Source: an uncultured Oscillospiraceae bacterium (GTDB taxonomy: Bacteria; Bacillota; Clostridia; Oscillospirales; Oscillospiraceae). From it: DNA of 64,000 bases. Position numbers and translations under genes: made by a program. A model generated the notes under the pieces. It did not search any database. It had not been told where the DNA came from and saw only the letters and a program-made list of their open reading frames with translations. The DNA is taken from the NCBI GenBank assembly GCA_948616425.1, contig CAPGBJ010000073.1, forward strand, positions 49,621-113,620. The letters run 5' to 3'. Of this stretch, positions 16,655 through 26,873 are shown piece by piece (within the stretch, counting starts at the first letter, position 1; the number at the start of each line of letters is the position of its first letter).

Positions 16655-16891
16655 ATGGAAATCACCTTTGAAAACGTACGGGATATTATTGTAGAAACTC
16701 TGAGCTGCGATGTGGGGGATATTACCCCGGACACCAACCTGATTGAGGATTTGGAGGCCGACTCTCTGGAGATCGTGGAGTTGTCCATGTCCCTCCAAGA
16801 GAAGCTGGGGACAGGTATCGCGGACGAGGATTTGGAGAAGATCCACACCGTGCAGGACATTTTGGACTACATCAAGAGCAAGCAGGCGTAA
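16655..16891 (+). CDS. acpP: Acyl carrier protein
   Basis: 78 residues, the usual ACP size, strongly acidic. The 4'-phosphopantetheine attachment serine is S37 in LEADSLEIVEL. ATG 16655 is preferred over an in-frame TTG three codons earlier; the ribosome site AAAGGA is upstream. It is the first gene of the type II fatty-acid operon and carries the growing acyl chain as a thioester in the cytoplasm. The biotin carrier gene starts 18 bases downstream. It lies 54 bases after the palindromic operator, so its expression should follow control of the whole operon. Confidence 0.95.
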   Translation: MEITFENVRDIIVETLSCDVGDITPDTNLIEDLEADSLEIVELSMSLQEKLGTGIADEDLEKIHTVQDILDYIKSKQA

Positions 16892-16909
16892 TACGCCAGG
16901 AGGCTGCCT

Positions 16910-17329
16910 ATGGAATTGCAGGAGTTATACAGCCTGATGGACCGCTTTGCCGCCTCCGGCCTGACCGCCCTGGAGTGGGAGAAGGACGGAGAGCGGGTGG
17001 CCCTGCGCCGGGAGGGGACTGTGCCCCAAGGCCTGGCCGCGCCGGTTCCCGCCGCCGTCTCCGTCCCACCGGCCCAGGTTGAGGAGGGGGGCGACCTGGT
17101 GGCCGCGCCGCTGGTGGGGGTGTTCTACGCCGCCCCCGCCCCGGAGGAGCCCCCCTACGTCGCCCCCGGGACCCAGGTGAAGAAGGGGGACACCCTCTGT
17201 CTCATCGAGGCCATGAAGATGATGAGCGAGGTCCCCGCCCCCGCCGACTGCGTGGTGGAGGAGGTCCTGGCCCGGGACGGCGAGGCGGTGGGGGTAGGCG
17301 CCCCCCTGTTCCGCATCCGGAGGGTGTGA
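16910..17329 (+). CDS. accB: Biotin carboxyl carrier protein of acetyl-CoA carboxylase
   Basis: 139 residues. The N-terminal helical segment (about 1-35) and Pro/Ala-rich linker (about 39-65) are followed by the biotinyl domain, with the biotin-accepting lysine K103 in EAMKMMSEV. It carries CO2 from biotin carboxylase to the carboxyltransferase in malonyl-CoA formation. AGGAGG precedes ATG 16910, and the stop is four bases before accC. It belongs to a contiguous acpP-accB-accC-accD-accA block, so all four acetyl-CoA carboxylase subunits are encoded together. Confidence 0.95.
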   Translation: MELQELYSLMDRFAASGLTALEWEKDGERVALRREGTVPQGLAAPVPAAVSVPPAQVEEGGDLVAAPLVGVFYAAPAPEEPPYVAPGTQVKKGDTLCLIEAMKMMSEVPAPADCVVEEVLARDGEAVGVGAPLFRIRRV

Positions 17330-17333
17330 GGCC

Positions 17334-18725
<1,392 letters not shown>

Positions 18726-18810
18726 GGACACGACCTGTTGTATCCTCCTCAAGGGGAGCGGTTCTGTGGCTGTGGCTCTACATACTGTGCTGAACAAGGA
18801 AGGAACGCAC

Positions 18811-19665
18811 ATGAATATGACATTTTCCCGACGCCGGGACAGGCTGCTGACCTACCGGGCCATGCGGGAGGGGAGGATTACCTCCTCTCGGCGTACCAGG
18901 TGCTCCGCCTGCGGGGAGGAGAGCCCCCAGCTGGAGTGGGACCGCGGTTTTCAGGTCTGCCCCAGGTGCGGCTTTCACGCCCCCATTGGGGCCTACTACC
19001 GGCTGTCCAACATCCTGGACCCCGGCTCCTTTCAGGAACTGGAGGATAAGCTGTCCCCTGCCGATCCCCTGGCCTTCCCCGGCTACCAGGCGAAGCTGTC
19101 CGAGCTGGAGCAGTCCACCGGCCTGAAGGACGCCGCCGTGGCCGCCCTGGGTAAAATCGACGGCCGCCGGGCGGTCTTCGCCGTGCTGGACAGCCGCTTT
19201 CTCATGGGCAGCATGGGCACGGCGGTGGGGGAGAAGGTTACCCGCGCCGCCGAGTACGCCGCCAAAAAGAAGCTGCCCCTGGTGATTTTCTCCGCCAGCG
19301 GCGGGGCCCGGATGCAGGAGGGGATTTTCTCCCTGATGCAGATGGCCAAGACCGCCGCCGCCGTCCAGCGGTTCCAGAGCGGGGGCGGACTGTACATATC
19401 CTGTCTCACCCACCCCACCACCGGCGGGGTGACGGCCAGCTTCGCCTCCCTGGGGGACATTATGCTGGCCGAGCCCGGGGCCCTCATCGGCTTTGCCGGC
19501 CCCCGGGTCATCGAGCAGACCATCAAGGAACAGCTGCCCGAGGGCTTCCAGCGGGCTGAATACCTGCTGGACCACGGCTTTTTGGACCAGATCGTCCGCC
19601 GGAATGAGTGGCGGGCGGTGCTGTCTCAGCTGCTGGCCCTCCATGAGAAGGGGGGACGCCCATGA
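18811..19665 (+). CDS. accD: Acetyl-CoA carboxylase carboxyltransferase subunit beta
   Basis: 284 residues from ATG 18811 (AAGGAAGG upstream; a GTG at 18766 opens the same frame but reads into non-conserved sequence). An N-terminal zinc ribbon with C31-x2-C34 and C50-x2-C53 is followed by the crotonase-fold carboxyltransferase (SASGGARMQEGIFSLMQMAK, HPTTGGVTASFASLGD). With AccA it transfers the carboxyl group from biotin to acetyl-CoA. Its end overlaps the accA start by four bases (ATGA). Confidence 0.96.
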   Translation: MNMTFSRRRDRLLTYRAMREGRITSSRRTRCSACGEESPQLEWDRGFQVCPRCGFHAPIGAYYRLSNILDPGSFQELEDKLSPADPLAFPGYQAKLSELEQSTGLKDAAVAALGKIDGRRAVFAVLDSRFLMGSMGTAVGEKVTRAAEYAAKKKLPLVIFSASGGARMQEGIFSLMQMAKTAAAVQRFQSGGGLYISCLTHPTTGGVTASFASLGDIMLAEPGALIGFAGPRVIEQTIKEQLPEGFQRAEYLLDHGFLDQIVRRNEWRAVLSQLLALHEKGGRP

Positions 19666-20486
19666 GCCGCTATACCCCGGAGGAAAAAGTAAAAATTGCC
19701 CGCCACCCGGAGCGACCGGGCACGGCGGACTTTATCGACGCGCTGTTTACCGACTTCTTTGCGCAGCGGGGGGACCGCCTGTGCGGCGAGGACGGCAGCA
19801 TCCTGGGGGGGATCGCCCGGTTCCACGGCCGGCCCGTCACGGTGATTGGCCACCGGAAGGGGAAAAACCTGGAGGAAAATCTCACCTGCAATTTCGGTAT
19901 GCCCTCCCCCGAGGGCTACCGCAAGGCCCAGCGGCTGATGCGCCAGGCGGAGAAGTTCGGCCGGCCCATCATCACCTTCGTGGACACCCCGGGGGCCTAC
20001 CCCGGCCGGGAGGCGGAGGAGCGGGGCCAGGGGGAGGCCATCGCCCAGTGCCTGGCCCTGATGAGCGCCCTGGAGGTGCCAATTATCTCGGTGATCACCG
20101 GCGAGGGCGGCAGCGGCGGAGCCCTGGCTCTGGCCGTGGCCAACCGGGTGCTCATGCTGGAGCACGCGATCTACTCCGTCCTCTCCCCCGAGGGCTTCGC
20201 CTCCATTTTGTGGAAGGACTCCGCCCGGGCGGGCGAGGCCTGCGGCGTGATGAAGCTCACCGCCCAAGACCTGCGCCGGGGCGGCATTGTTCAGGGCGTG
20301 CTGCGGGAGCCCGAGGAGGGCGCCCACACCGACTGGCAGGCCACCTTCCGCACGGTGGACGCCGCCCTGGTGAAGGAGCTGGCCGCCCTGGATAAGCTGC
20401 GGGGCCCCGCCCTGGCCCGGCAGAGATATGATATGTTCCGCGTCATGGGGCAGAACCTGGCCCCGGCGGGGAGGGAGGAGCCATGA
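19662..20486 (+). CDS. accA: Acetyl-CoA carboxylase carboxyltransferase subunit alpha
   Basis: 274 residues, shorter than the about 319 of E. coli AccA because the long N-terminal helical extension is reduced. Crotonase-fold signature stretches are present: TFVDTPGAYPGREAEERGQG, VITGEGGSGGALALAVANRV and YSVLSPEGFASILWKD. It forms the alpha2beta2 carboxyltransferase with AccD. It overlaps both accD and fabH by four bases (ATGA), so translation of the three is probably coupled. Confidence 0.95.
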   Translation: MSRYTPEEKVKIARHPERPGTADFIDALFTDFFAQRGDRLCGEDGSILGGIARFHGRPVTVIGHRKGKNLEENLTCNFGMPSPEGYRKAQRLMRQAEKFGRPIITFVDTPGAYPGREAEERGQGEAIAQCLALMSALEVPIISVITGEGGSGGALALAVANRVLMLEHAIYSVLSPEGFASILWKDSARAGEACGVMKLTAQDLRRGGIVQGVLREPEEGAHTDWQATFRTVDAALVKELAALDKLRGPALARQRYDMFRVMGQNLAPAGREEP

Positions 20487-21424
20487 GCGCGCCCCAGATT
20501 TTAGCCACCGGCCGGTGCCTGCCGGCCCGGGTGGTGACCAACGAGGATTTGAGCCGGACGGTGGACACCAACGACCAGTGGGTGTTCAGCCGCACCGGCA
20601 TCCATCAGCGGCACTTCTGCACATCGGAGACCGGCCTTGATTTGGCGGTGAGCGCCGCCTGCCAGGCCATGGACCGGGCGGGAGTCACAGCGGCGGATAT
20701 CGGGGTGTGCCTGGTGGGCACCTTCACCCCCGACCACGCCAGCCCGTCCACCGCCTGCCTGCTCCAGCGGGAGCTGGGGCTGGGGGAGGACACCCTCTGC
20801 TTTGACCTGAACGCCGCCTGTGCCGGCTTTCTCTACGGCCTGAAAACCGCCCACGCCCTGCTGTCCGACGCCCCCCGGCCCTGCGCCCTGATTGTGGGGG
20901 CGGAGGTCATCAGCCGTGTGATGGACCACACCGACCGCAACACCTGCGTCCTCTTTGGGGATGGGGCGGGGGCGGCGGTGGTCCGCCAGGCGGAGGACCG
21001 CACCTGGCACACCGTCTTCGGTTCTCGGGGGGACCCGGACAGCATCCGGGTCCAGGGGCCGGGGCCCGTCCCCTCCGCCATCCATATGGACGGCAAGGCG
21101 GTGTTTCGCTTCGCGGTGGAGGTGGTGGAACAGTCCATCTGCCAGCTGCTGAAGAAGGAGGGGCTGTCCTCCGTCAACGACCTGGACCTGGTGGTCTGCC
21201 ACCAGGCCAACGCCCGGATCATCGACTTTGTGGCCAAGCGGCTGGGGGCCCGGGAGGGCCTGTTTTTCAAAAACATGGACCGCTACGGCAACACCTCCGC
21301 CGCCAGCATCCCCATCGCCCTGGACGAGCTGACCGAGGCGGGGGTCCTGCGGCCCGGTATGCGGATCGTCGCCGTGGGCTTCGGCGGCGGCCTCACCTGG
21401 GCCGGGGCGCTGCTGCGGTGGTAA
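20483..21424 (+). CDS. fabH: 3-oxoacyl-ACP synthase III
   Basis: 313 residues. Catalytic triad of KAS III: cysteine C113 in NAACAGFLYGL, the histidine in CHQANARIID and the asparagine in MDRYGNTSAASI. It starts the fatty-acid cycle by condensing an acyl-CoA primer with malonyl-ACP, and in Firmicutes it often accepts branched primers. It overlaps accA by four bases. A 107-base gap follows before fabK, containing a GC-rich hairpin. Confidence 0.96.
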   Translation: MSAPQILATGRCLPARVVTNEDLSRTVDTNDQWVFSRTGIHQRHFCTSETGLDLAVSAACQAMDRAGVTAADIGVCLVGTFTPDHASPSTACLLQRELGLGEDTLCFDLNAACAGFLYGLKTAHALLSDAPRPCALIVGAEVISRVMDHTDRNTCVLFGDGAGAAVVRQAEDRTWHTVFGSRGDPDSIRVQGPGPVPSAIHMDGKAVFRFAVEVVEQSICQLLKKEGLSSVNDLDLVVCHQANARIIDFVAKRLGAREGLFFKNMDRYGNTSAASIPIALDELTEAGVLRPGMRIVAVGFGGGLTWAGALLRW

Positions 21425-21486
21425 AATCGTGGGACCCGACGACCTCGGCGGGTCATTCGTCAGAGGATGACAGCCGGTTGCGGTAT

Positions 21487-21509
21487 GGCCCGCCCAGGTG
21501 GGCGGGCCC
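21487..21509 (+). other. Intercistronic hairpin between fabH and fabK
   Basis: Perfect stem GGCCCGCCC / GGGCGGGCC with a four-base loop and no T-run, in the longest gap of the acc-fab operon. It could act in message processing or stabilisation. Confidence 0.5.
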
Positions 21510-21531
21510 CACAGAGGTAAGGAGAAATACC

Positions 21532-22467
21532 ATGAAATTAAACGAAATCCTGGGGACCGAGTTCCCCATTATCCAGGGCGGCATGGCCAACATCGCCACC
21601 GGCGCATTCGCCGCCGCCGTGTCCAACGCCGGAGCCCTGGGCCTCATCGGCGCGGGGGGGATGAACGCGGACAGCCTGCGGGAGCACATCCGCACCTGCA
21701 AATCTCTCACTGACAAGCCCTTCGGTGTGAACATCATGCTGATGAATCCCGCCGCCGCCGAGATGGCCCAGGTGGTCATTGAGGAGGGGGTGAAGGTGGT
21801 CACCACCGGGGCGGGGGTGCCCAGCCAGTTTGTCCCCGCCTGGAAGGAGGCGGGGGTCAAGGTGTTTCCGGTGGTTGCCGCCACCACACTGGTGAAGCGT
21901 CTGGCTCCCCTGGGGGTGGACGGCTTCATCGCCGAGGGCACCGAGTCCGGCGGCCATGTGGGCGAGCTGACCACCATGGCCCTTGTACCCCAGGTCTGTG
22001 AGGTCACCGACCTGCCCGTCATCGCCGCCGGCGGCATCGCCTCGGGCGGGCAGCTGGCCGCCGCCCTCGCCCTGGGGGCCTGCGGGGTGCAGGTGGGCAC
22101 CTGCCTGCTGGTGAGCCAGGAGTGCCCCATCCACGACAACTACAAGCAGGCCATTTTGAAGGCCAAGGACAGTGACACCACCGTCACCGGCCGTTCGGTG
22201 AACGCTCCGGTGCGGATTTTGAAAAACCAGATGTCCCGGGAGTATTTGAAGCTGGAGCGGGCCGGGGCCGAGCGGATGGAGCTGGAGAAATTTACTCTGG
22301 GCTCTCTGCGCCGGGCGGTCTTCGACGGCGACGTGAAGACCGGCTCCCTCATGTGCGGCCAGAACGCCGGACTGCTCCACGAGATTCGCCCCCTGCGGAC
22401 CATTCTGGAGGAGATGATGGGGGACTGCAGGGCCGTCCTGGCAGAGACGGAGGAAAAATGGCGGTAA
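21532..22467 (+). CDS. fabK: Enoyl-ACP reductase II (FMN-dependent)
   Basis: 311 residues from ATG 21532 with AAGGAG 8 bases upstream; in-frame sequence before this is not conserved. NPD-fold TIM barrel with the opening FPIIQGGMANIATGAFAAAV, AEGTESGGHVGE and AAGGIASGGQLAAALALGA, the classical FabK signatures. It reduces trans-2-enoyl-ACP at the last step of each elongation round, replacing FabI. Its last ten bases overlap the start of a second, longer NPD-family gene. Confidence 0.93.
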   Translation: MKLNEILGTEFPIIQGGMANIATGAFAAAVSNAGALGLIGAGGMNADSLREHIRTCKSLTDKPFGVNIMLMNPAAAEMAQVVIEEGVKVVTTGAGVPSQFVPAWKEAGVKVFPVVAATTLVKRLAPLGVDGFIAEGTESGGHVGELTTMALVPQVCEVTDLPVIAAGGIASGGQLAAALALGACGVQVGTCLLVSQECPIHDNYKQAILKAKDSDTTVTGRSVNAPVRILKNQMSREYLKLERAGAERMELEKFTLGSLRRAVFDGDVKTGSLMCGQNAGLLHEIRPLRTILEEMMGDCRAVLAETEEKWR

Positions 22468-23546
22468 TCATTGGAAACAAGACCCTCCCCCTGCCCATCC
22501 TTCAGGGGGGCATGGGCGTGGGGATCAGCCTGGACGGGCTGGCCGGAGCGGTGGCCGCGAAGGGCGGCATGGGGACCATCTCAACCGCCGCCTGCGGCTT
22601 TCAGGAGCCGGACTATGAGACCAATCCCCAAGGTGCGAACCTGCGGGCCCTGGAGCGCCAGGTTCGCCGGGCCAGGGAACTGGCCCGGGGGGCGGGGCTG
22701 GTAGCGGTCAACGCCATGGTGGCTACGGCCCAGTACGCTGACAGCGTCCGCACCGCCCTGAGAGCCGGGGTGGATGCGGTGGTCAGCGGGGCGGGCCTGC
22801 CCCTCCAGCTCCCCGCCCTGGCGGCGGAGGTACCGGAGAGCGGCGCCGCCCTGGCCCCCATTGTCAGCGGGGGGAGGGCCGCCGCCCTGATCGCCAAGGT
22901 GTGGGATAAACGCTACCGCCGGGTCCCGGACTTTGTGGTGTTGGAGGGGCCCCTGGCCGGAGGGCATCTGGGCTTCTCTCCCGACGAGGCCAAAGAGGCC
23001 CAGGCGGGCCGGCCTGTCCCCCTCAGGGCCCTGCTCCGGGATGTGCGGGAGGCCCTGGCCCCCTTCCGGGAGAAATACCGGCGGGATATCCCCATTTTTG
23101 TGGCCGGAGGGGTGAAGGGCGGGGCGGATATGGCCCGCTGCATGGACGAGGGCGCCGCCGGCGCTCAGTTTGCCACCCGTTTTATCGCCACAGAGGAGTG
23201 CGACGCCAGCCAGGACTACAAGAACATTCTCCTCAGCGCAGAGGGGAAGAACGTGACCATTGTAAAGAGCCCCGTGGGGATGCCCGGCCGGGCCCTGCGC
23301 AGCCCCCTGGTCCGCCGGATGGAGGAGAAAACTCAGCCCGGGCCGGAGGGATGCATCGGCTGTCTGACCCCCTGCGGGAAGCTGGAGTCCCCCTACTGCA
23401 TCTCCCAGGCCCTCATCGCCGCCTGGAGGGGGGACTGGGAGAACGGCCTGTTCTTCTGCGGGGCCAATGTGGGCCAGGTGGAGAGAATGTCCACTGTGGG
23501 AGAACAGATGGAACAGATTATGACAGAATGGAGGGCGGCGCAGTGA
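22458..23546 (+). CDS. FabX-like NPD-family flavoprotein with predicted iron-sulfur cluster
   Basis: 362 residues from ATG 22458 (GGAGGAAAA upstream). Paralogue of FabK in the nitronate monooxygenase fold (LPILQGGMGVGISLDGLAGA), but with a histidine at 170 in GPLAGGHLGFS and a cysteine group C299-x2-C302-x3-C306-x7-C314. Helicobacter FabX is a flavoenzyme of this superfamily, about the same length, with a [4Fe-4S] cluster; it oxidises and isomerises a ten-carbon acyl-ACP to open the unsaturated branch. No fabA, fabM or fabN is present in the operon, which fits such a role. The usual database label would be nitronate monooxygenase; a second enoyl reductase is the main alternative. Confidence 0.7.
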   Translation: MAVIIGNKTLPLPILQGGMGVGISLDGLAGAVAAKGGMGTISTAACGFQEPDYETNPQGANLRALERQVRRARELARGAGLVAVNAMVATAQYADSVRTALRAGVDAVVSGAGLPLQLPALAAEVPESGAALAPIVSGGRAAALIAKVWDKRYRRVPDFVVLEGPLAGGHLGFSPDEAKEAQAGRPVPLRALLRDVREALAPFREKYRRDIPIFVAGGVKGGADMARCMDEGAAGAQFATRFIATEECDASQDYKNILLSAEGKNVTIVKSPVGMPGRALRSPLVRRMEEKTQPGPEGCIGCLTPCGKLESPYCISQALIAAWRGDWENGLFFCGANVGQVERMSTVGEQMEQIMTEWRAAQ

Positions 23547-24478
23547 AATTAGCCTTTGTATACGCCGGACAGGGCAGCCAGCATGTGGGCATGGGGAGGG
23601 ACTTCTACCAGGAATTTCCCCGGTTTGCCCAGGTGTTTGACCACGCCCCGGTGGATTTCGACCTGAAGGAGCTGTGCTTTGCGGGGCCCGAGGAAAAACT
23701 GGCCCAGACCCGTTACACCCAGCCCTGTATGGCGGCCTTCGCCGTGGGGGTGACCGACCTGCTGTACCAGGAGGGCATCCGCCCTCAGCTTGCGGCGGGC
23801 CTGTCCCTGGGGGAGTACTCCGCCCTCTACGCAGCAGGGGTGTTCAGCCGGGGGACGGTGATCTCCACGGTGGCCCTCCGGGGTAAGGCCATGGAGGAGG
23901 CCGCCCAGGGACTGGACTGCTCCATGACCGCTGTGCTGGGCCTGGACCGGGAGAAGCTCCAGACCGCCTGCGACCAGGCGGCGGAGCTGGGTTTGGTCCA
24001 GATCTGCAACTACAACTGCCCCGGCCAGCTGGTTATCGGCGGCGAGAGGGCGGCGGTGGACCGGGCCGGGGAGCTGGCCAAAGAATTAGGGGCCAAACGG
24101 TGTATGCCTTTGAAGGTGAGCGGCCCCTTCCACACCGAGCTGATGAGGCCCGCCGGGGATGTCCTGGCCGCCCACTTTAAGACCATCGACTTCCAGCCCA
24201 TGGCCCTGCCCGTCTATTTCAACTGTAAAGGCGGCCCCATGGGGGCGGATGACACCATCCCCGCCCTGCTGGAGCGGCAGGTCCAGTCCTCCGTCTACTG
24301 GGAGGACACCATCCGCGGCATGGAGGCGGAGGGTGTGGACACGGTGGTGGAGGTCGGTCCAGGGAAGGCGCTGTGCGGCTTCTTCAAGAAGACCGCTCCC
24401 GGCATCAAGACCTACCACATCGACACTGCGGCGGACTTCCACCAGGTCGTATCCGCGTTGAAAGGAGAAACGGCATGA
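23543..24478 (+). CDS. fabD: Malonyl-CoA:ACP transacylase
   Basis: 311 residues from GTG 23543, which overlaps the previous stop (GTGA) and has a GGAGGG site 8 bases upstream. It has the GQGSQ opening, the nucleophilic serine S88 in GLSLGEYSAL and the histidine in SGPFHTELM (about 196). It loads malonyl groups from CoA onto ACP. It sits mid-operon, directly followed by fabG. Confidence 0.95.
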   Translation: MKLAFVYAGQGSQHVGMGRDFYQEFPRFAQVFDHAPVDFDLKELCFAGPEEKLAQTRYTQPCMAAFAVGVTDLLYQEGIRPQLAAGLSLGEYSALYAAGVFSRGTVISTVALRGKAMEEAAQGLDCSMTAVLGLDREKLQTACDQAAELGLVQICNYNCPGQLVIGGERAAVDRAGELAKELGAKRCMPLKVSGPFHTELMRPAGDVLAAHFKTIDFQPMALPVYFNCKGGPMGADDTIPALLERQVQSSVYWEDTIRGMEAEGVDTVVEVGPGKALCGFFKKTAPGIKTYHIDTAADFHQVVSALKGETA

Positions 24479-25218
24479 GCTTACAGGAAAATGTGGCCCT
24501 GGTCACCGGCGGCAGCCGGGGGATCGGACGGGCCATCTGTGTGGAGCTGGCCCGGCAGGGGGCGGCGGTGGCCGTCAACTACGCGGGCAACCGCGCCGCG
24601 GCGGAGGAGACGGTACAGCTGTGCCGGGAGCTGGGGGTGGAGGCGGAGGCCTTCCAGGCCGACGTGGCCGACCCCGCCGCCTGTGACGCCCTGGTGGCGG
24701 CGGTGAAGGAGCGATGGGGCCGGCTGGACATTCTGGTGAATAACGCCGGCATTGCCCGGGACGGCCTGCTTATGACCGCCAAAGAGGAGGACTTCGCCCA
24801 GACCCTGGACACCAACCTGAAGGGGGCCTACTTCTGCACCAAAGCGGCGGCCAAGGTGATGCTGCGGCAGAAGTACGGGCGGATCGTCTGCCTGTCCAGC
24901 ATCGTGGGCCTGCGGGGCAACCCGGGCCAGACCGCCTACGCCGCCAGCAAGGCGGGGGTCATCGGTCTGGTGAAGGCGGCCGCCAAGGAGCTGGCGGGCC
25001 GGGACATCACCGTCAACGCGGTGGCCCCCGGCTTTATCGAGACCGACATGACCGCCGTCCTGCCCGAGAAGGCCAAAGCCGCCATGCTGGGGACCGTCCC
25101 CAAGGGCCGCCCCGGCTCCCCCCAGGAGGTGGCCCGGGCGGTAGCCTTCTTCGCCGGGCGGGAGTGCGCCTACATCACCGGCCAGGTGCTGTGTGTGGAC
25201 GGCGGCATGGCAGTTTGA
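24475..25218 (+). CDS. fabG: 3-oxoacyl-ACP reductase
   Basis: 247 residues from ATG 24475 (AAAGGAG 8 bases upstream), overlapping the fabD stop by four bases. Short-chain dehydrogenase with the NADP motif TGGSRGIG (11-18), NNAG, and the catalytic S142, Y155, K159. It reduces 3-oxoacyl-ACP. About 320 bases of non-coding DNA follow, containing a complete copy of the dispersed repeat, before fabF resumes the operon. Confidence 0.95.
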   Translation: MSLQENVALVTGGSRGIGRAICVELARQGAAVAVNYAGNRAAAEETVQLCRELGVEAEAFQADVADPAACDALVAAVKERWGRLDILVNNAGIARDGLLMTAKEEDFAQTLDTNLKGAYFCTKAAAKVMLRQKYGRIVCLSSIVGLRGNPGQTAYAASKAGVIGLVKAAAKELAGRDITVNAVAPGFIETDMTAVLPEKAKAAMLGTVPKGRPGSPQEVARAVAFFAGRECAYITGQVLCVDGGMAV

Positions 25219-25277
25219 CCGCCCGGACCCGCCAGGGCTTTTGTCCTGGACCCACCGCCCTTTGAAAAGGGCGGCCC

Positions 25278-25443
25278 TAGGGCTTGTTTGAAACATGTCA
25301 ATACGCCCAAGAGGCGGGTCTTTTTCCGCCATACTGCCCCAATTTTTCTTGCAATACATCCAGTATTCTTGGGAAAAATTGTGCTTGTCTGGCAGAAAAA
25401 TTCCTCGCCGCTGTGCATAGTTCCATGTTTCAAACAGCGCCTA
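25278..25443. repeat. Dispersed TIR repeat, copy 2 (complete), inside the fatty-acid operon
   Basis: 166-base element bounded by 20-base imperfect inverted repeats: TAGGGCTTGTTTGAAACATG (25278-25297) and the complement TAGGCGCTGTTTGAAACATG (25443-25424), 17 of 20 identical. The interior carries a hairpin (GGCGG...CCGCC) and the core TGCCCCAATTTTTCTTGCA found in the other copies. There is no coding capacity, so it behaves like a MITE or other non-autonomous element. It lies in reverse orientation to copies 1 and 3, between fabG and fabF. Confidence 0.9.
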
Positions 25444-25537
25444 AACTTCTATGTTTTGTTTTTGGGGCCGGTATTCCGATGCAGACAATGGTCTGTGATG
25501 ATGAATACAGGTTCTTACATGGAAAAGGAGAGGCACA

Positions 25538-26785
25538 ATGGAAAGACGCAGAGTGGTAATCACCGGCATGGGGACCGTCAATCCGGTGGGAAATTCCGTG
25601 GCCGAGAGCTGGACGGCCGTCAAGGCCGGGACGTGTGGTATCGGGCCCATCACCCGGTACGACGCCTCCGAGATGAAGGTGAAGCTGGCCGGCGAGGTGA
25701 AAAATCTGGACCTGGACGCCCTGCTGGGCAAGCGGGAGACCAAGAAGATGGACCGCTTCACCCAGCTCTCTCTGGCGGCCGCCGACGAGTGCATGGCCGA
25801 CGCCGGCCTGGACCGGGAGGGGGAGCGGCTGGACCGCTGCGGAGTGATCTTCTCCAGCGGCATCGGCGGCTTTGAGACGGTGGGCCAGGCCCACCAGCGG
25901 GGAAACGAGCGGGGCTGGGATTCGGTCTCCCCCTTCATGATCCCCATGATTATCTCCAACATGGCGGCGGGCCACATGGCCATCCGCTACGGTTTTCGGG
26001 GCATGTGCTCCTGCGTGGTGACCGCCTGCGCCGGAGGGACCAACGCCGTGGGCGACGCCTTCCGCCACATCCGGGACGGCTACGCCGAGGTGATGCTCTG
26101 CGGCGGCGGCGAGGCGGCGCTGACCCCTCTGGCCATGGGGGGCTTTACCGCCATGAAGGCCCTCCACGAGGGCCAGGACCCCCTGCGGGCCTCCATCCCC
26201 TTCGACGGGGATCGCTCCGGCTTTGTCATGGGCGAGGGGGCGGGCGCTCTCCTGCTGGAGGAGCTGGGCCACGCCCAGGCCCGGGGGGCCAAGATCTACG
26301 CCGAGGTGGTGGGCTATGGCGCCAACTGCGACGCCCACCATATTACCGCCCCCGCTCCCGGCGGGACGGGCGGGGCCGCCTGCATGGCCCAGGCCCTGGC
26401 CGACGCGGGCATTGCCCCGGAGGCGGTGGACTACATCAACGCCCACGGCACCTCCACCCCCCTGAACGACGCCAGCGAGACGGCAGCCATCCGCGCCGTC
26501 TTTGGGGACCACGCGGAAAAGCTGATGGTCAGTTCCACCAAGTCCATGACCGGCCACCTGCTGGGGGCCGCCGGGGCGGTGGAGGCCATCTTTACCGCCC
26601 TGGCCCTGAAGGAGGGCTTTGTCCCCGCCACCATCGGCTACCAGGTCCCCGACCCCGCCTGTAACCTAGATATTGTGCCCAATGAGGGCCGGACGGCGGA
26701 CCTCAAAATCGCCCTGTCCAACTCTCTGGGATTTGGGGGACACAACGCGGCTATTGTACTGAAAAGGTATCGTTCATTCCCATAG
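25538..26785 (+). CDS. fabF: 3-oxoacyl-ACP synthase II
   Basis: 415 residues. Catalytic cysteine C164 in VTACAGGTNAVG and histidines H303 (NAHGTSTPLND) and H340 (KSMTGHLLGAAGAVEA), as in all KAS II enzymes. It elongates acyl-ACP with malonyl-ACP. AAAGGAGAGG precedes ATG 25538. It is separated from fabG by a repeat element but keeps the same direction and pathway. The spacing suggests the distal genes fabF-fabZ-marR could have partly separate expression. Confidence 0.96.
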   Translation: MERRRVVITGMGTVNPVGNSVAESWTAVKAGTCGIGPITRYDASEMKVKLAGEVKNLDLDALLGKRETKKMDRFTQLSLAAADECMADAGLDREGERLDRCGVIFSSGIGGFETVGQAHQRGNERGWDSVSPFMIPMIISNMAAGHMAIRYGFRGMCSCVVTACAGGTNAVGDAFRHIRDGYAEVMLCGGGEAALTPLAMGGFTAMKALHEGQDPLRASIPFDGDRSGFVMGEGAGALLLEELGHAQARGAKIYAEVVGYGANCDAHHITAPAPGGTGGAACMAQALADAGIAPEAVDYINAHGTSTPLNDASETAAIRAVFGDHAEKLMVSSTKSMTGHLLGAAGAVEAIFTALALKEGFVPATIGYQVPDPACNLDIVPNEGRTADLKIALSNSLGFGGHNAAIVLKRYRSFP

Positions 26786-26873
26786 AGGCGTATATTGCGC
26801 GCCCGCGAGCGGCTGACTGAGCAGCCGGCTTTCCCGGCGTCGTCTATGGAAAAGAGAAGGGAGACTTCCCATT

